Shown here: positions 22,435 to 33,669 of the stretch, one piece after another
Position numbering within the stretch: position 1 is the stretch's first letter
Layout: each line of letters starts with the position of its first letter
NCBI GenBank assembly: GCA_038502055.1
Contig: JAXRKN010000043.1
Location: 7,440,001 to 7,504,000, forward strand
Direction: 5' to 3'
Length of the DNA: 64,000 nt
Origin: Tanytarsus gracilentus
Taxonomy: Eukaryota; Arthropoda; Insecta; Diptera; Chironomidae
Notes under the pieces: generated by a model
Told to the model about the DNA's origin: nothing
Databases searched by the model: none
Seen by the model: the letters and a program-made list of their open reading frames with translations, nothing else
Translations under genes and position numbers: made by a program

Positions 22435-24488
22435 CTGCAAGTAAACAAGAAGTGTTTTTTTTCGTGTGGTATTGCAAAAATAAATTATTTTAATTTTTAG
22501 GTAATTTTTATTTGGGTGAGTAAACATTCAAAGGTGTCAATATCTTTTTTGCGAAGTTAGTTAATTGCGCAGAGAAAAACAAATTCATGTGTTGTTACAA
22601 ACCACCACGACCTACGTCAATAACGCTTATAAATGCTGTAAATAACAAATTATCTCGTCTGTCTAATAAAAAATTATGTCATTTTTAAACGAGGTTCGTT
22701 GACCGCATGAATTAGGAAAGAGCAAATTTACATAAAAAATAAATTCACGCAACAAATTTGTGGAGAAAAATGAGAAGAAAGGAATTTTCCGTCGCTTGCA
22801 ACCAAAACACGCATCTTTAAAAAAGTCACGTACCACGTTTTCACATAGAGTGATTTTCTCTCATTGTGTCTCTCTCATTCTCTTTTTTTAGTGTGGCCTC
22901 GTTGAAACTTGAGTCTCGATAAAGAGAATCATGAAAAACGTGAGAAGGAGAAAATTTTGTTATTTAAAGGTTTTTGAGGTTAGTTGAAAAAGAAGAAGAT
23001 AAATTATTAAATTAAAGCTTTTGAGAATGAAGATACACAAAAAAAATCACCAAAAATTAACTAAAAATCTTCATAAATTATAAAAAATAAAAATTTACTC
23101 TACTTTTTATTTTATCTATGAATTCATTTTTATCGAAGTTGAAAAGCAAAACAGAGAAAAAATTCGAGAGAGCGCAACGGAAGGTACAAAAATTTTCTCG
23201 CACATTCTCATTAAAGTTCGAATCGTGAAAAGCTGCAGACGCGTTTATAAAAAGTTGAAAATTTCGCATTAAAAAATTAACTTTGGTGATTAAAAGTAGC
23301 ATTCACCAATTTAACTAGTGATTAGTTATCAACTTTCAATGTGTGAAATGAATAATAATTCACACATTCCACATTTACGTTCTCAACTCGATTTTCGAAG
23401 CCAATCTGATTCACTCGACGAAAAAGTGCACAGTGAAAAGTTAATTTATTGCGATAGACAGGAAAAAATTCGTACACTAAGCGATAAGTAAAGGTGAGAC
23501 CTTAAACGTGTCATTCTAAGCGGCACTTGAAGATTTTTCGATTATTGCGTAATTAAATTTTAAAAATTGGCAAGAAGAAGAAACCCACAAGCGAAACTAT
23601 CGAAAATTGTGTATGTGTGAGCATTTTTTTACATACTTAGCTCAATGGCCATGAATAATGTTGAGTGTAAACATAAATTAAGACTGCGGAAGATTGAGAC
23701 AAGTTACTCATCCGAGAACTTATTTTAGTAAAAAAAATGCAACCGATCTCATTTTTTGTTTTTCCGTGTCGCCGTTGTCGCAGAAATGTTCAAAAGAGAA
23801 AATATCTGAAAATTTTCTTTTGATAAATTGAGCACAATGAAGATTTTTTTCATGACTTGAAAATCTTACACGTTTCAAAATTTCCATCTGCGAGCGTGAG
23901 AATTTTTCGTCTTTAATTTTTATTTAAAAAAATTCTGAGATTATTTTGAAAAATCGCACATGTTTAAAAAAAAATATATTTTTAACCCAAATAAATTCAA
24001 TCGATTTTTCCTCAATAATTTTTTTGTTTAAACAAACTTTCCGCTAATTTTTCCATGAGAAAAAGGTTCGTGATCTTTTTCGCGTAAACATTTTCTCTCA
24101 TGACTGATAAAAAGCGTGTCGAAACACTATCAATAATTGCTTTATAAAAATGATAAGGGCTTTTCGTCAAAAAAAACAACTCTGAATGCCACATAATAAT
24201 TTTAACCTTCAATTAGTGCGACAATTCTCACTTTTCTTCAAAGGTTTATTTTTAAACGTTTTTTGTTGGCCGGTTTACGTGCATGTCATCAGTGTTTACA
24301 AAAATTTCTCAGTTCTCTCTTCTTAATTTTCTTCTACAGTGGATATTCTTCACGACCTACTCTTATTACTTATAGAGTACTTGTCATCCGAGTTTGTATA
24401 AAAAAAATTTCCTCTCAGGGGCGAAATAGATGTGTGAAGAGATTTCGCTGTTGAGCCAGCGAATCTAAGCAAAGAATATATAAAAAAA
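22435..24488. other. Region between gene E (-) and the carrier gene (+), unresolved 5' exons
   Basis: The missing 5' exon(s) of gene E and any 5' UTR exon of the carrier gene are expected here or beyond. A plausible plus-strand UTR donor (TAAAG/GTGAGA) lies near 23497. No signal-peptide exon in the right phase was found on the minus strand. Confidence 0.35.
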
Positions 24489-25612
24489 ATGGAACGACAA
24501 GAGCAAAAAAACTTGAGCTGGATTAATAATGTGAAAGCACCGATGGTAATTTTAAATCTATGATTTTTTTTAAACGAAGAAATTAATAGAAATTTTTCAA
24601 TGCCAGGCGGGTGCTTTCAGCGGCTGTGTTACTCGCGCAATAACTCAGCCACTCGACTGCTCAAAGGTTCGCCTTCAACTTCAAGTCGAGCCCATTTCAA
24701 GCGTTGCTGGTGCTCGCTATACGGGCACAATTCATACCCTCTTTTCAATTTTCCGCCATGAGGGCATTTGTGGATTATGGAAGGGTCACATTCCAGCACA
24801 AATGCTAAGCGTTTTCTATGGCTTGGGCCAATTTGCCGCCTACGATCAACTTAATCGTGCCGGTCGTCATATTCCCTTACTTAATGACCATTCAGACACT
24901 CGACACTTTCTCTGTGGAGGCATCGCCGGTGCAATTGGAAACACCGTATCGACGCCATTTGATGTCGTTCGCACGCGAATAATTGCGCAAGATCATGGCC
25001 GCGGATATACGACTACGAGAGAAGGTTTGAGATTGATTTTCATGAATGAAGGAATTCGAGGACTCTTCAGAGGTCTCAAGCCTTCTGTCCTACAAGTTGC
25101 TCCTCTGACCGCAATTCAATTTTGGTGCTACAATGTCGTTATCGAAGCCGCAATGGATTACACCAAGGCAGAGTAAGTTTTTATCTATCATTACATTGCT
25201 AAATATTTTAATTTCCAAATTTTCTTTTCTGCAGTCACGTGACGCCTCATTTGATTCTATACTCTGGTGCAATCGCCGGAATTGTCTCAAAAACGGCCGT
25301 GTATCCACTCGACTTATGCAAGAAACGATTGCAAATTCAAAAGTTCGGAAATGCACGTACAACATATGGTGAACATTTCGTATGCACTGGCATGTGGGAT
25401 TGCATGGTGAAGACGGTTCAGCGTGAATCATACACTGGTGAGTTTCACGAAAATTTTTAAAAATTTAACAGATTTGAAATAATTTGAATTTAATATTTTT
25501 AGGACTATTCAAAGGACTTTGGCCATCGGTTGTAAAATCTGGCATTGCTACTGGTCTTCACTTTTTCATGTACGAGGAACTTTTGAGTGTTTTGATGCGG
25601 GTTCAAATGTAA
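24489..25612 (+). CDS. Tpc: Mitochondrial thiamine pyrophosphate carrier (SLC25A19 family)
   Basis: Four exons: 24489-24545, 24607-25172, 25235-25437, 25503-25612, all GT-AG and in phase, give 311 residues, the usual size for a mitochondrial carrier. The three tandem carrier repeats each show the signature: PLDCSKVRLQ, PFDVVRTR and PLDLCKKRLQ. WKGHIPAQ in repeat 1 and SKTAVYPLDLCKKRLQIQKF in repeat 3 closely resemble animal SLC25A19. The known family role is to bring thiamine pyrophosphate from cytosol into the mitochondrial matrix, in exchange for nucleotides, supplying pyruvate and 2-oxoglutarate dehydrogenases. It resides in the inner membrane with six transmembrane helices and no cleaved presequence. 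Introns are 61, 62 and 65 bp. Insects have more than one paralogue; which one this is cannot be decided here. Confidence 0.92.
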
Positions 25613-27967
25613 ACCAAACGACAGTTACGTTGACCAGTATAATAACGATTTCTTATGATTTTTCTATTTTTAAAAATTATTGATTAATTACTTTACGCTC
25701 ACAACTTCTTAATTAATGAAGTGTTCGAATTAATTGTGAAGCAAATTAGTCGCACGATGAGAACGGCAGACAAGTGAAAATTATAGTAAACAAAAACGTG
25801 CGATAGCGACCCCGAATTTAATAAATTAAAAACAGTCTGACTCATTAATGAAGTGTAAACTTGATCATAAAAAAATTTATTTATTTTTCATGATTGTAAA
25901 CAAGATAATTTCACTTTTTTATCAGACTAAGACATTATCTCGATTTATAGAGAATAATATACGATGGACGAATGAACTCAAGCGGCAAAACTTTAATTGT
26001 TCGAATTAGACTTGAGAGGTTGCGAATTAATTAATTGGCATAAAGAGGAACTGAAAAAATACTGGAAAATTTAAAATATTAAAAAAAGGAATAATAATGG
26101 AATAAAATTCACCAGACGTTGGCATGACTGAAATCTTTAAGTGCTAAATTGAAATTAGTTAAAAATATAAGTTTCATAAAATTCTTCCGCACTCATAAAA
26201 AGCCACATTTCACTGCCGCAACCTCAGAACACACAACTTGAGTCATCAAATTAAATTACTCAATTTAAAAGAACCAAAAAATATCCCAAAATTATGACAG
26301 AGACACAAAAAAGAAAAATATATTTAAGAGTAAAACGTCAGAAGTTAATTAACGGTTGAAAGTCTCATCGAGAACTTCCGATGAAAACATTATGAAATTG
26401 AAAAATAATTTATTTCTCATTCTACCTCCGAGTCAGAGAGAGTAAATTCATTCAAGAACCGTTACGCAAAGCGAAGAAAAAATAAATACAAATAAATTAA
26501 CCATTTGATGATAATTAGTTGTGAAAACTAAAGAATTTTTGATGAAAAGATGCTAAAATGATATAACACATATGAGCTTAACAGATATTCTAGAAATTAT
26601 TTTTATTTGATGGTGGGAAATGTTTAAGATTTAATTACTCACAGCTTTGATTTAAATAAGTTAATTATTGGATCAGATTTTTAAAATCTTTTTAATTGAG
26701 CTATGAAAAATAATTTTTTCCACCATCATTTTAACTCGATCATAGTTGAATGAATTTACTCCATTTTATTAAGTTCGTCCTTTTTATCTAATAAAAAAAT
26801 ATTTATTTTAAACATGCGTGCATCATAATTTTAAGAAAAACGATAAAAAATTGTCACCATTAAATAAAGGAATTAAAACGATTAAATCGTCATTCAATGA
26901 CATGAATTTGAAATATTTGTGATATAGCCGAGTCAATCCTTGCGGATATCTTGAGAAGGAAATTGAGAAAATTTGCATTGAAAAAAACTGAGAAAATAAA
27001 TCGCTTGAAAATCGGTGACTGACAAAAAAATTAATTTGCAATAGTTTATTAAGGTCACGAATATGATAAGATTGACTTGTCAAAACAAGAAAAATTTATA
27101 TAAGAAATTAAGAATAATTTTTCTAAAACTAAAATGCGTGTCGGTATTAAAAAAAATTCATTTAAGAAAATATTTTGGCCTTGATACATAAACGTATGCA
27201 AAAAAAAGATAAGTGGTAGAAAATAATTTTTTTAATGTCCCCATTTTCACATCGCTAAGTTTACACGGAGAGATATCATGCAATCTTTCTTTCTTCTTCA
27301 TCAAGATGTGTTTTAGTTTGTAAGCGAAAATAATCATATTGTACCAAATTCTTTTTGAAAACAGCAAAGTAAGAAAAAAAGAAATAAAAAAGCAAATAAT
27401 TATTTATTGAAAGCCAACATATATAGTTTTTTTAGTTAACTGTATTTCCAACTAATCATATTAGTGACAACTAATTCCTATTTATTCTACAACAAATTTT
27501 TATACCCTACTAAGCTATCAAAGGTTAACAACTACCATTTTTCTACAATTTTTATTAATGATTAATATTTGGTTATAGCACTAAATGAGAAGGTGTTTGG
27601 ATACGTCACGTGATAATCATTTAAATCTATTAATTTGTTAAATTTTAATATTTTAATCTTAGTTTAAAAATTTTTAATCTTAGTTTAAAAAAATTAATCT
27701 AGGATTAAAATATTTTAAACTTGGATTTAAAAAAATAAATCAACCAAATTTATGATTTATCAATTTCATCTCAAATTTCTAATGAATTCCCAAAAATTGA
27801 AACCACATGACTCACCCACACTCACCTTCTTTAAATTTTAATCAATTTTTCCTACTTTTCAAACTCACGCCTCAATCGATCAATCATCATCAGCGAATAG
27901 CACCAAAAAAATGTTCATCATCAGCAACAGATGGCACAAGAAATTTTCTAAATTCTCATAATTCAAC
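25613..27967. other. Intergenic, AT-rich
   Basis: No coding exon supported. An AT-rich stretch near 27640-27720 carries repeated TTAATCTTAGTTTAAA-like wording. It may hold 5' exons of gene E if the carrier gene is nested in an intron of gene E. Confidence 0.4.
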
Positions 27968-29722
27968 CTAGAGAAGTTTAAAGCCGAACACAGAAGGTCT
28001 TCGAACTTTTTTGCGCATGCTTGTCTTTCTCCTATAGGGTCCACCCATTGGTGCTGATGGAAAATAGTCGCTTGGTGGTTCGCCGAAATTTTTCATTACG
28101 TCTGGCGCTTCCCATGGCGGAGAATATTCGTGAACTGGCGCTGATAAGTGCTTAATGTGTTTGTGTAAGTGAGTGACTTTAATTGGAATCGCTGAATGTT
28201 TTATTTTGTTTCTGATGATAAGCTCTTGCGGTTGAGACCAGCCATGATGATTTTGAGCAGGTGGATGCCATGTGGTGTGCTTAGTTTGATGATTCATATA
28301 GTGATACATAGCAAAGCAGGCTCCACCTAGTAGCATCGCAGCCATTGGAGCCATTACGATTCCCCAAACTCCAAAATTGAGCGGATTGAATACAGCCATC
28401 ATTGTCATCATGGTCATAACCATTGACCCGATGTCAGTATTGCTCGGTCCATCAGAATCTTTAATTTTATTCTTATTTTTTATTTTGTTCTTCTTCTTCT
28501 TGACTTTATCATTGCCGCCACTTGACCCACCTGTGTCTGTTGGAATTCCAGAGGGTCTTGCTGATGGAAAATCACCACCGGGCGGTAAATCAGGAGCAGT
28601 TCCAGGAAATGATGGTGGCTGTGGAATGTCGGGCACTTCATCGAGCTGAAAGCTAGCCGATGAGTCATCGAACTCATTAAACTTGGTCGAGTCCAATTTA
28701 TTATCAACATAATATTTCAAGCAATCATCATAATTTGTAATGACTTTATTGCCAACTTTAATGAGACACTTGTCTTTACTATATGAAGGAGCCTTTGTGG
28801 GTTTTCGCACATCCATGACAAGATCATTAACCGTTGAGCTCACAACGATCGGTTTTATCGATGACGATTTTATAACCGGCTTCCGTGTCGTCGAAGACAT
28901 GTGCTGCAGCTCGTGTAGCATTTGCTGTCCAACAGTTATTTGCAAGTTATCGGTGCTTGCAGCTGGAATTCGATTATTGAATGCACTCTGAACGAGTTGA
29001 TTTGATAGCGCAGTGATTTGTGCTTGCTGTGAATCAATGTAAGGATCTCGATTCGCTGCAGCATGCAAGTTGAAGACATCGTGTGGATTATCGGACCACT
29101 TTGAGATGATTTTGTGGATGATTGGCTTCTTTTTGTATGTGGGAATATTCCCGGTTTCTTCGAGATTGTAGTTCGACCAAGTGCCATGATTTGGACTGCC
29201 ATGAAGCTGCACGAAAGCTCTCTTCGTTGTGGTCACATCGGCATCGACAAACACCAAAGGACGCGATAAAGAATTCGAAGACGATGATGCGATCGTTGGC
29301 GTTACATTTTTATTATTATTTTTGCTTCCACCCCATGATATATTAAAACTAAGATTATCTACTGTTACATTATCTAAAGTATTGTTTACAAATTTATTCT
29401 TATTAATGGTATGCTTGGTGATTAAGTTAGCATAATTGTTAGCATATTTCGAGCGGGAGTTAGTCGGTTTAGTCTGTTGATTTAAATTGATTTGATGTAA
29501 ATACCTGGTTGTCGTGGGAGCGTCGGTGATTTTAGATTTAAGAGGAGAAGTTGTCGTGTCAGCAATTAGTGCCTCGGTTGCTGACTTCTCGGTGAGATTT
29601 GTTGTCTCTGCGATTTTTACTGTTGTCGTTTCATTCGAGATGATTGGAGGATTTTCTTCCGCCGGTCTCGCCAGAATTCCAACAACCAGCGAGAGACTAA
29701 TCAATAAAAGCTTCCAGTTCAT
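27968..29722 (-). CDS. Gene F: putative secreted/membrane protein with Lys tract and hydrophobic segment
   Basis: I do not recognise a named family. A single open coding exon gives 584 residues. The signal peptide is MNWKLLLISLSLVVGILA, followed by RPAEEN. Then comes a Thr/Ser/Asn-rich region with many potential N-glycosylation sites, the short motif HGTWSNYNLEETGN, a domain with two cysteines (DKCLIKVGNK, YDDCLKYY), a Pro/Gly-rich stretch, a lysine-rich tract (KVKKKKNKIKNKNKIK), and a hydrophobic segment at about residues 440-475 (FGVWGIVMAPMAAMLLGGAC). A His-rich tail and a basic C-terminus follow (RRKTSMRKKVRR). The ATG directly follows an acceptor (TTTTTCTAG/ATG), so a non-coding 5' exon is expected, as in gene A. 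The Lys-tract-then-hydrophobic order matches genes C and E. Function unknown. Confidence 0.75.
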   Translation of the reverse strand: MNWKLLLISLSLVVGILARPAEENPPIISNETTTVKIAETTNLTEKSATEALIADTTTSPLKSKITDAPTTTRYLHQINLNQQTKPTNSRSKYANNYANLITKHTINKNKFVNNTLDNVTVDNLSFNISWGGSKNNNKNVTPTIASSSSNSLSRPLVFVDADVTTTKRAFVQLHGSPNHGTWSNYNLEETGNIPTYKKKPIIHKIISKWSDNPHDVFNLHAAANRDPYIDSQQAQITALSNQLVQSAFNNRIPAASTDNLQITVGQQMLHELQHMSSTTRKPVIKSSSIKPIVVSSTVNDLVMDVRKPTKAPSYSKDKCLIKVGNKVITNYDDCLKYYVDNKLDSTKFNEFDDSSASFQLDEVPDIPQPPSFPGTAPDLPPGGDFPSARPSGIPTDTGGSSGGNDKVKKKKNKIKNKNKIKDSDGPSNTDIGSMVMTMMTMMAVFNPLNFGVWGIVMAPMAAMLLGGACFAMYHYMNHQTKHTTWHPPAQNHHGWSQPQELIIRNKIKHSAIPIKVTHLHKHIKHLSAPVHEYSPPWEAPDVMKNFGEPPSDYFPSAPMGGPYRRKTSMRKKVRRPSVFGFKLL

Positions 29723-30625
29723 CTAGAAAAATTAAAATTAAAATCATTTAGCGGAAATTATGAGTTAAATCTCTTCTTCTAGAACATGAACGCACCATCG
29801 CGTTCAACATAAAAAGTGCAATAACTTTCTCACACTTGAATTCACATGAGTACAATAAACATGAACTTGATAGTGATGCAATGTGCGCAAGTTTTCATCA
29901 TCAATTCTCACATGCCACTCTCCTTTTGTTGCGTACATCTCAAAATTAACCGTTTTATGATTCTTTTCTCATATCTGAATTCAATTTCATTGTCTTTATG
30001 AGCTAAAGTGCTCGACGAGATGCTTTTAAAATAAAAAATTGTTGTTTATGATGTGAAAAGCTTTTAGCTCATTTGTGAAGATAATTTATAAGAAAACATG
30101 TTGAAGGCGAGACGAGACAATTTTCATGAATCGAATGCTTTTGATGTCTTCGTTCGATTATTTTTAGAAAAATGGAGAAAAATGACAAATTTTATTAAAA
30201 AAAAATTGCGAATTTTATTAACAAAAATTGCCAATTTTTTTAATAAAATATTTTTAAAAAAGCTTTTGAAAGCTCATCACAAATATTCAGATGAAGACTT
30301 TAAAAAAATCTCACATGCGATCGTAATTTCCAAGATAAATGTTGTGACAGATGAGAACATGATTTTCCTTCGCTCTTAACAAAAAACATGAATATTGTCT
30401 CGATCTACTCTAAAATCGGAAACCGTTAACTGCGTAACAAATAAGTTTCTGCTGAGAGCGTATCGAATTGTGTTTATTAAAAATGATTAAATTATTTTGT
30501 CCATCGATTTAATTTTTCTTTTTTTAAATTAAAAAACTTATACTAAATGATAGGCCTAGCCAAAACCTAAAAAATGGGAAAAAAAATTTAAATGGTTAAT
30601 CCTAGAGGAAATAAACCATTTAAAT

Positions 30626-30656
<31 letters not shown>

Positions 30657-30747
30657 GTTTTTTTTTTTTTTTTTTTTTTTTATTGGGGAATATAAAAAAA
30701 TAAAAAATTTTAAAAAAAAATTATTTTTTAAATAAATCTATTTTTTT

Positions 30748-30778
<31 letters not shown>

Positions 30779-33667
30779 TTGTTCTTGCAATGATAAATGA
30801 AAATGGGCTGTACGCGCATTAAATTCTTTACTGCTTTATCCATTTTAAGTCAGAAATTCCGAAAAGCTTAAGTTTGTCCAACGACAACCGTGACCAAATG
30901 AACCAGCATGTTCACAGCTCATTTGCATTCCATGTCGTGCCTTCTTTTGAATTCTAAATTGAAAATTCTTCCATTGTTCTCTTAATTCAACAATCGCACA
31001 TCGTTCATCATTATATTTTTTTATGATGAAAAAATGAATTTCTTCAGATAGATGGGAAGAGTGCTTTAGTGTCAGTAGACAATGAAAAGTAAAAATTACA
31101 CCTCCTAAGAATCGACGGAAGTGAGAAAGAATTTCTCGCAAAAGAGCAATTAAATCGCGATTAGTGAAAAGGAAAACGAGATGAAAAAGAAAGCATAAAA
31201 AGAAAAATTTTCTCAAGGTCTCAAAAAATGACTAATTGAGTCTGCGAGTGATTTTACTAAAATGATGATTAAAAATTTAGAATAAAATTAATTAAGGACT
31301 TTTTTGATGACTTTTCATTGTAATCTTCAGATAGTTTAAGGTTGAAAATTAAATCACTTGAATTACTTTATATCTCAAGATCAAGAATCATAAATCATAG
31401 TCATGCCCTCAATTACCATCTTCAATTCTCCTCTTAACCTTTCTTCTCCCATGAACCAATTCGTTTTTTCATTGAAAAATTCTCACTACAAAATGTCGCC
31501 CAATTCTCACATTCCAAATTCTAGCTTTAAGTCGGGATGAAGCGAATTACAACTTTTCATAATGAGCGAAGAGTACATTAAGAGCATTTATGTTAATTAC
31601 TGACCGAGATTGAAAGAAAATTTCTTTGTAATTTTAAAAATTGTCAGTTGTGTCTTCTCTTCACTGTTGCACGCTTAATTTTTCACTCAATTGTAATTGA
31701 AATATTCTTTAACATTTTTTGTAGGACAGGGGATTGCCCGAGGTGTGTACAAATGACGAAAATGATTCTGGAGAAGAAATTCTTTGATGTAAAATTTCTT
31801 CACGTAATATTAAAAATCGAGAGAAATGAACACAGCTTGTTACCTCGCTATATGACACAGATATCATCGTCTTAATGACAAGATTCGTTTCGCCGTCTTA
31901 AGCAAAACAAACACGTATGGTGTGTGTATGCAAATGTAAGAATAAGAAGAGTAATGTTCGGCAGAAGAAAATCATTTGCATGTGGAATTTTAGAGTGTGA
32001 TGAACTTCAATAAATAATGTACACGAGTTTCACTCTTTTGTGTGTGAATGTCATAAAAAATTATTTGCGGAAATAGTGCGAGGAATTTAATCAAAATAGC
32101 TTTCGTGACAAATGAGAGGTGAAGAGAGAATTTTCACTCTCAATTTTTTCGTGTGGAAATTTTAAAATAAAAAAAAAGCTTCAAGATTTTTCTCGAAAGC
32201 TTTCTCTTGCACATCACAAGCAAAATTCCAATAACGTGATGTAATTTATCTGCATGATAAAACGTGATTTAATTTTTGATTGACCCTTTTTTGGGCTCGA
32301 GTTTCAATTTAAGGTGCTTCATAATTCACCGCGCAATTTATTGGTGAAAAAATAGGTCATCATCAACGAGAGTAAAATATTTTTGTGCACATTCATAATT
32401 TTCGATCTTCGTATGAGGTATCCTCAATACAGCGATGTGTGTACAAATAAATAACAAATCGCTTAAAAATTATAAAGTGAGAAAGAGGAGAAAAATAACC
32501 GTATGGTCTAGAATTTCTCTCTAGCTAACCAATAACCACACCACATTAGCACTTTAGATTCCTTTTTATGTAGTCATTCTTAGCGGTTCTTCTTTCTCCC
32601 CGCAGTCAGTCGGGGAATAATGTAAGCGAGAATCTGCGATATCTAGGTCAAGTTCGTCAACTTTATTAATATCACAAGACAAGTTCGTCAAGTACATGGA
32701 CATTTTATGCGGAAGGTTTAAAAATTATCACAGTTACAGGTTTCTGGGTTTTTTTGCAGGCAAAATTTAAAAAAAATGATGATCAGAATTTTCTAGTAAA
32801 AGTTTTGTCATAAAAATATTTTCAACGGTAATTTTTGAAAAATTTATTATCCAGGAAATTTCGAAATTAAATCTCTAGAATTAAAAATTTGAATTTTTTT
32901 TAGTAAAACTCTCAAAAGCTTAATTTTCAACAATTGTCATCAAATCCGAGTGGTTCATTGACTCTTTGACTTAATTTCTTATATTCACACTCAATCCGAT
33001 CAATGTAAATTCTTCTCTCTCTTTAAAGCGCGTCGTCGCATAATCTTTCAGTAGAAACTGTTAATTCTCCATCTCGATGGACATTTCCCCAAAAAAAAAT
33101 ATTCTCCGCTTTATCGCTTTAAAAATATTGATACTCGAAAGATTTCGTTCTTGACTCTCACTCACTCGCCATGCTTGACTCTTACCGTTATACGTGTGCT
33201 GGCTTCTAGCTTTTCCAATTTTAGTAATCAAGACGGTCTTTTACTGTTCTTATAAATTCTTCGTTCTCTACGTACACTTTAGAGTGCCTTTTTAATTGCT
33301 GCTTAATTAAGTTCTCTTTTTTTGCGTTTCCTTTGCTCACATTAAAAAAATTTCTTCTTCACTAAATAATTTTTCTTCTTATACTGTCGCTTTTCTATTT
33401 AATCACTTGATTATTTTTTTCTTTCTCGTTGCTTGAGCACACATCTGAAACCTTCAACTGCTGCGACTCGACTGAAGATCGAAAGACTTTTTTTTCTTTT
33501 GCTTACCATCTCGTAAGCTCGAGTTCTATTTTCTTCTTTCTTTCATTTTTTTAACATGAACAGAAGCTCGCGTTTGTTGCGGAGAAAAAGAAGATTTTTG
33601 TAAAAATGAATTGAAAATTTAATTTTTAGGATTCGAATGTTGCAAAAAAAATTTAATTATTATTTAT
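29723..33667. other. Gene-poor AT-rich interval
   Basis: Contains long homopolymers (30628-30778) and scattered short frames without domain support. One minus-strand frame at 30845-31216 has a less AT-biased C-terminal part but no recognisable family. The 5' UTR exon of gene F should be here. Confidence 0.4.
30585..30780. repeat. Inverted repeat, long poly-T (about 30628-30681) and poly-A (about 30750-30778)
   Basis: AATTTAAATGGTT and its complement AACCATTTAAATT flank about 15 bp, followed directly by a T run of about 50 bases (one G interruption) and about 70 bp later by an A run of about 28. The runs can pair. Length is probably unreliable in an assembly. Confidence 0.6.
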
Positions 33668-33669
33668 TA

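Noticed and set aside
30098..30379. 93-codon Lys/Phe/Ile-rich frame
   Set aside because: Composition is that of A/T runs translated; no domain or conservation argument.
32600..32625. CCCCG/CGGGG hairpin
   Set aside because: Five-bp stem only; no transcript context and no sign of a terminator or ncRNA role in a eukaryotic intergenic region.
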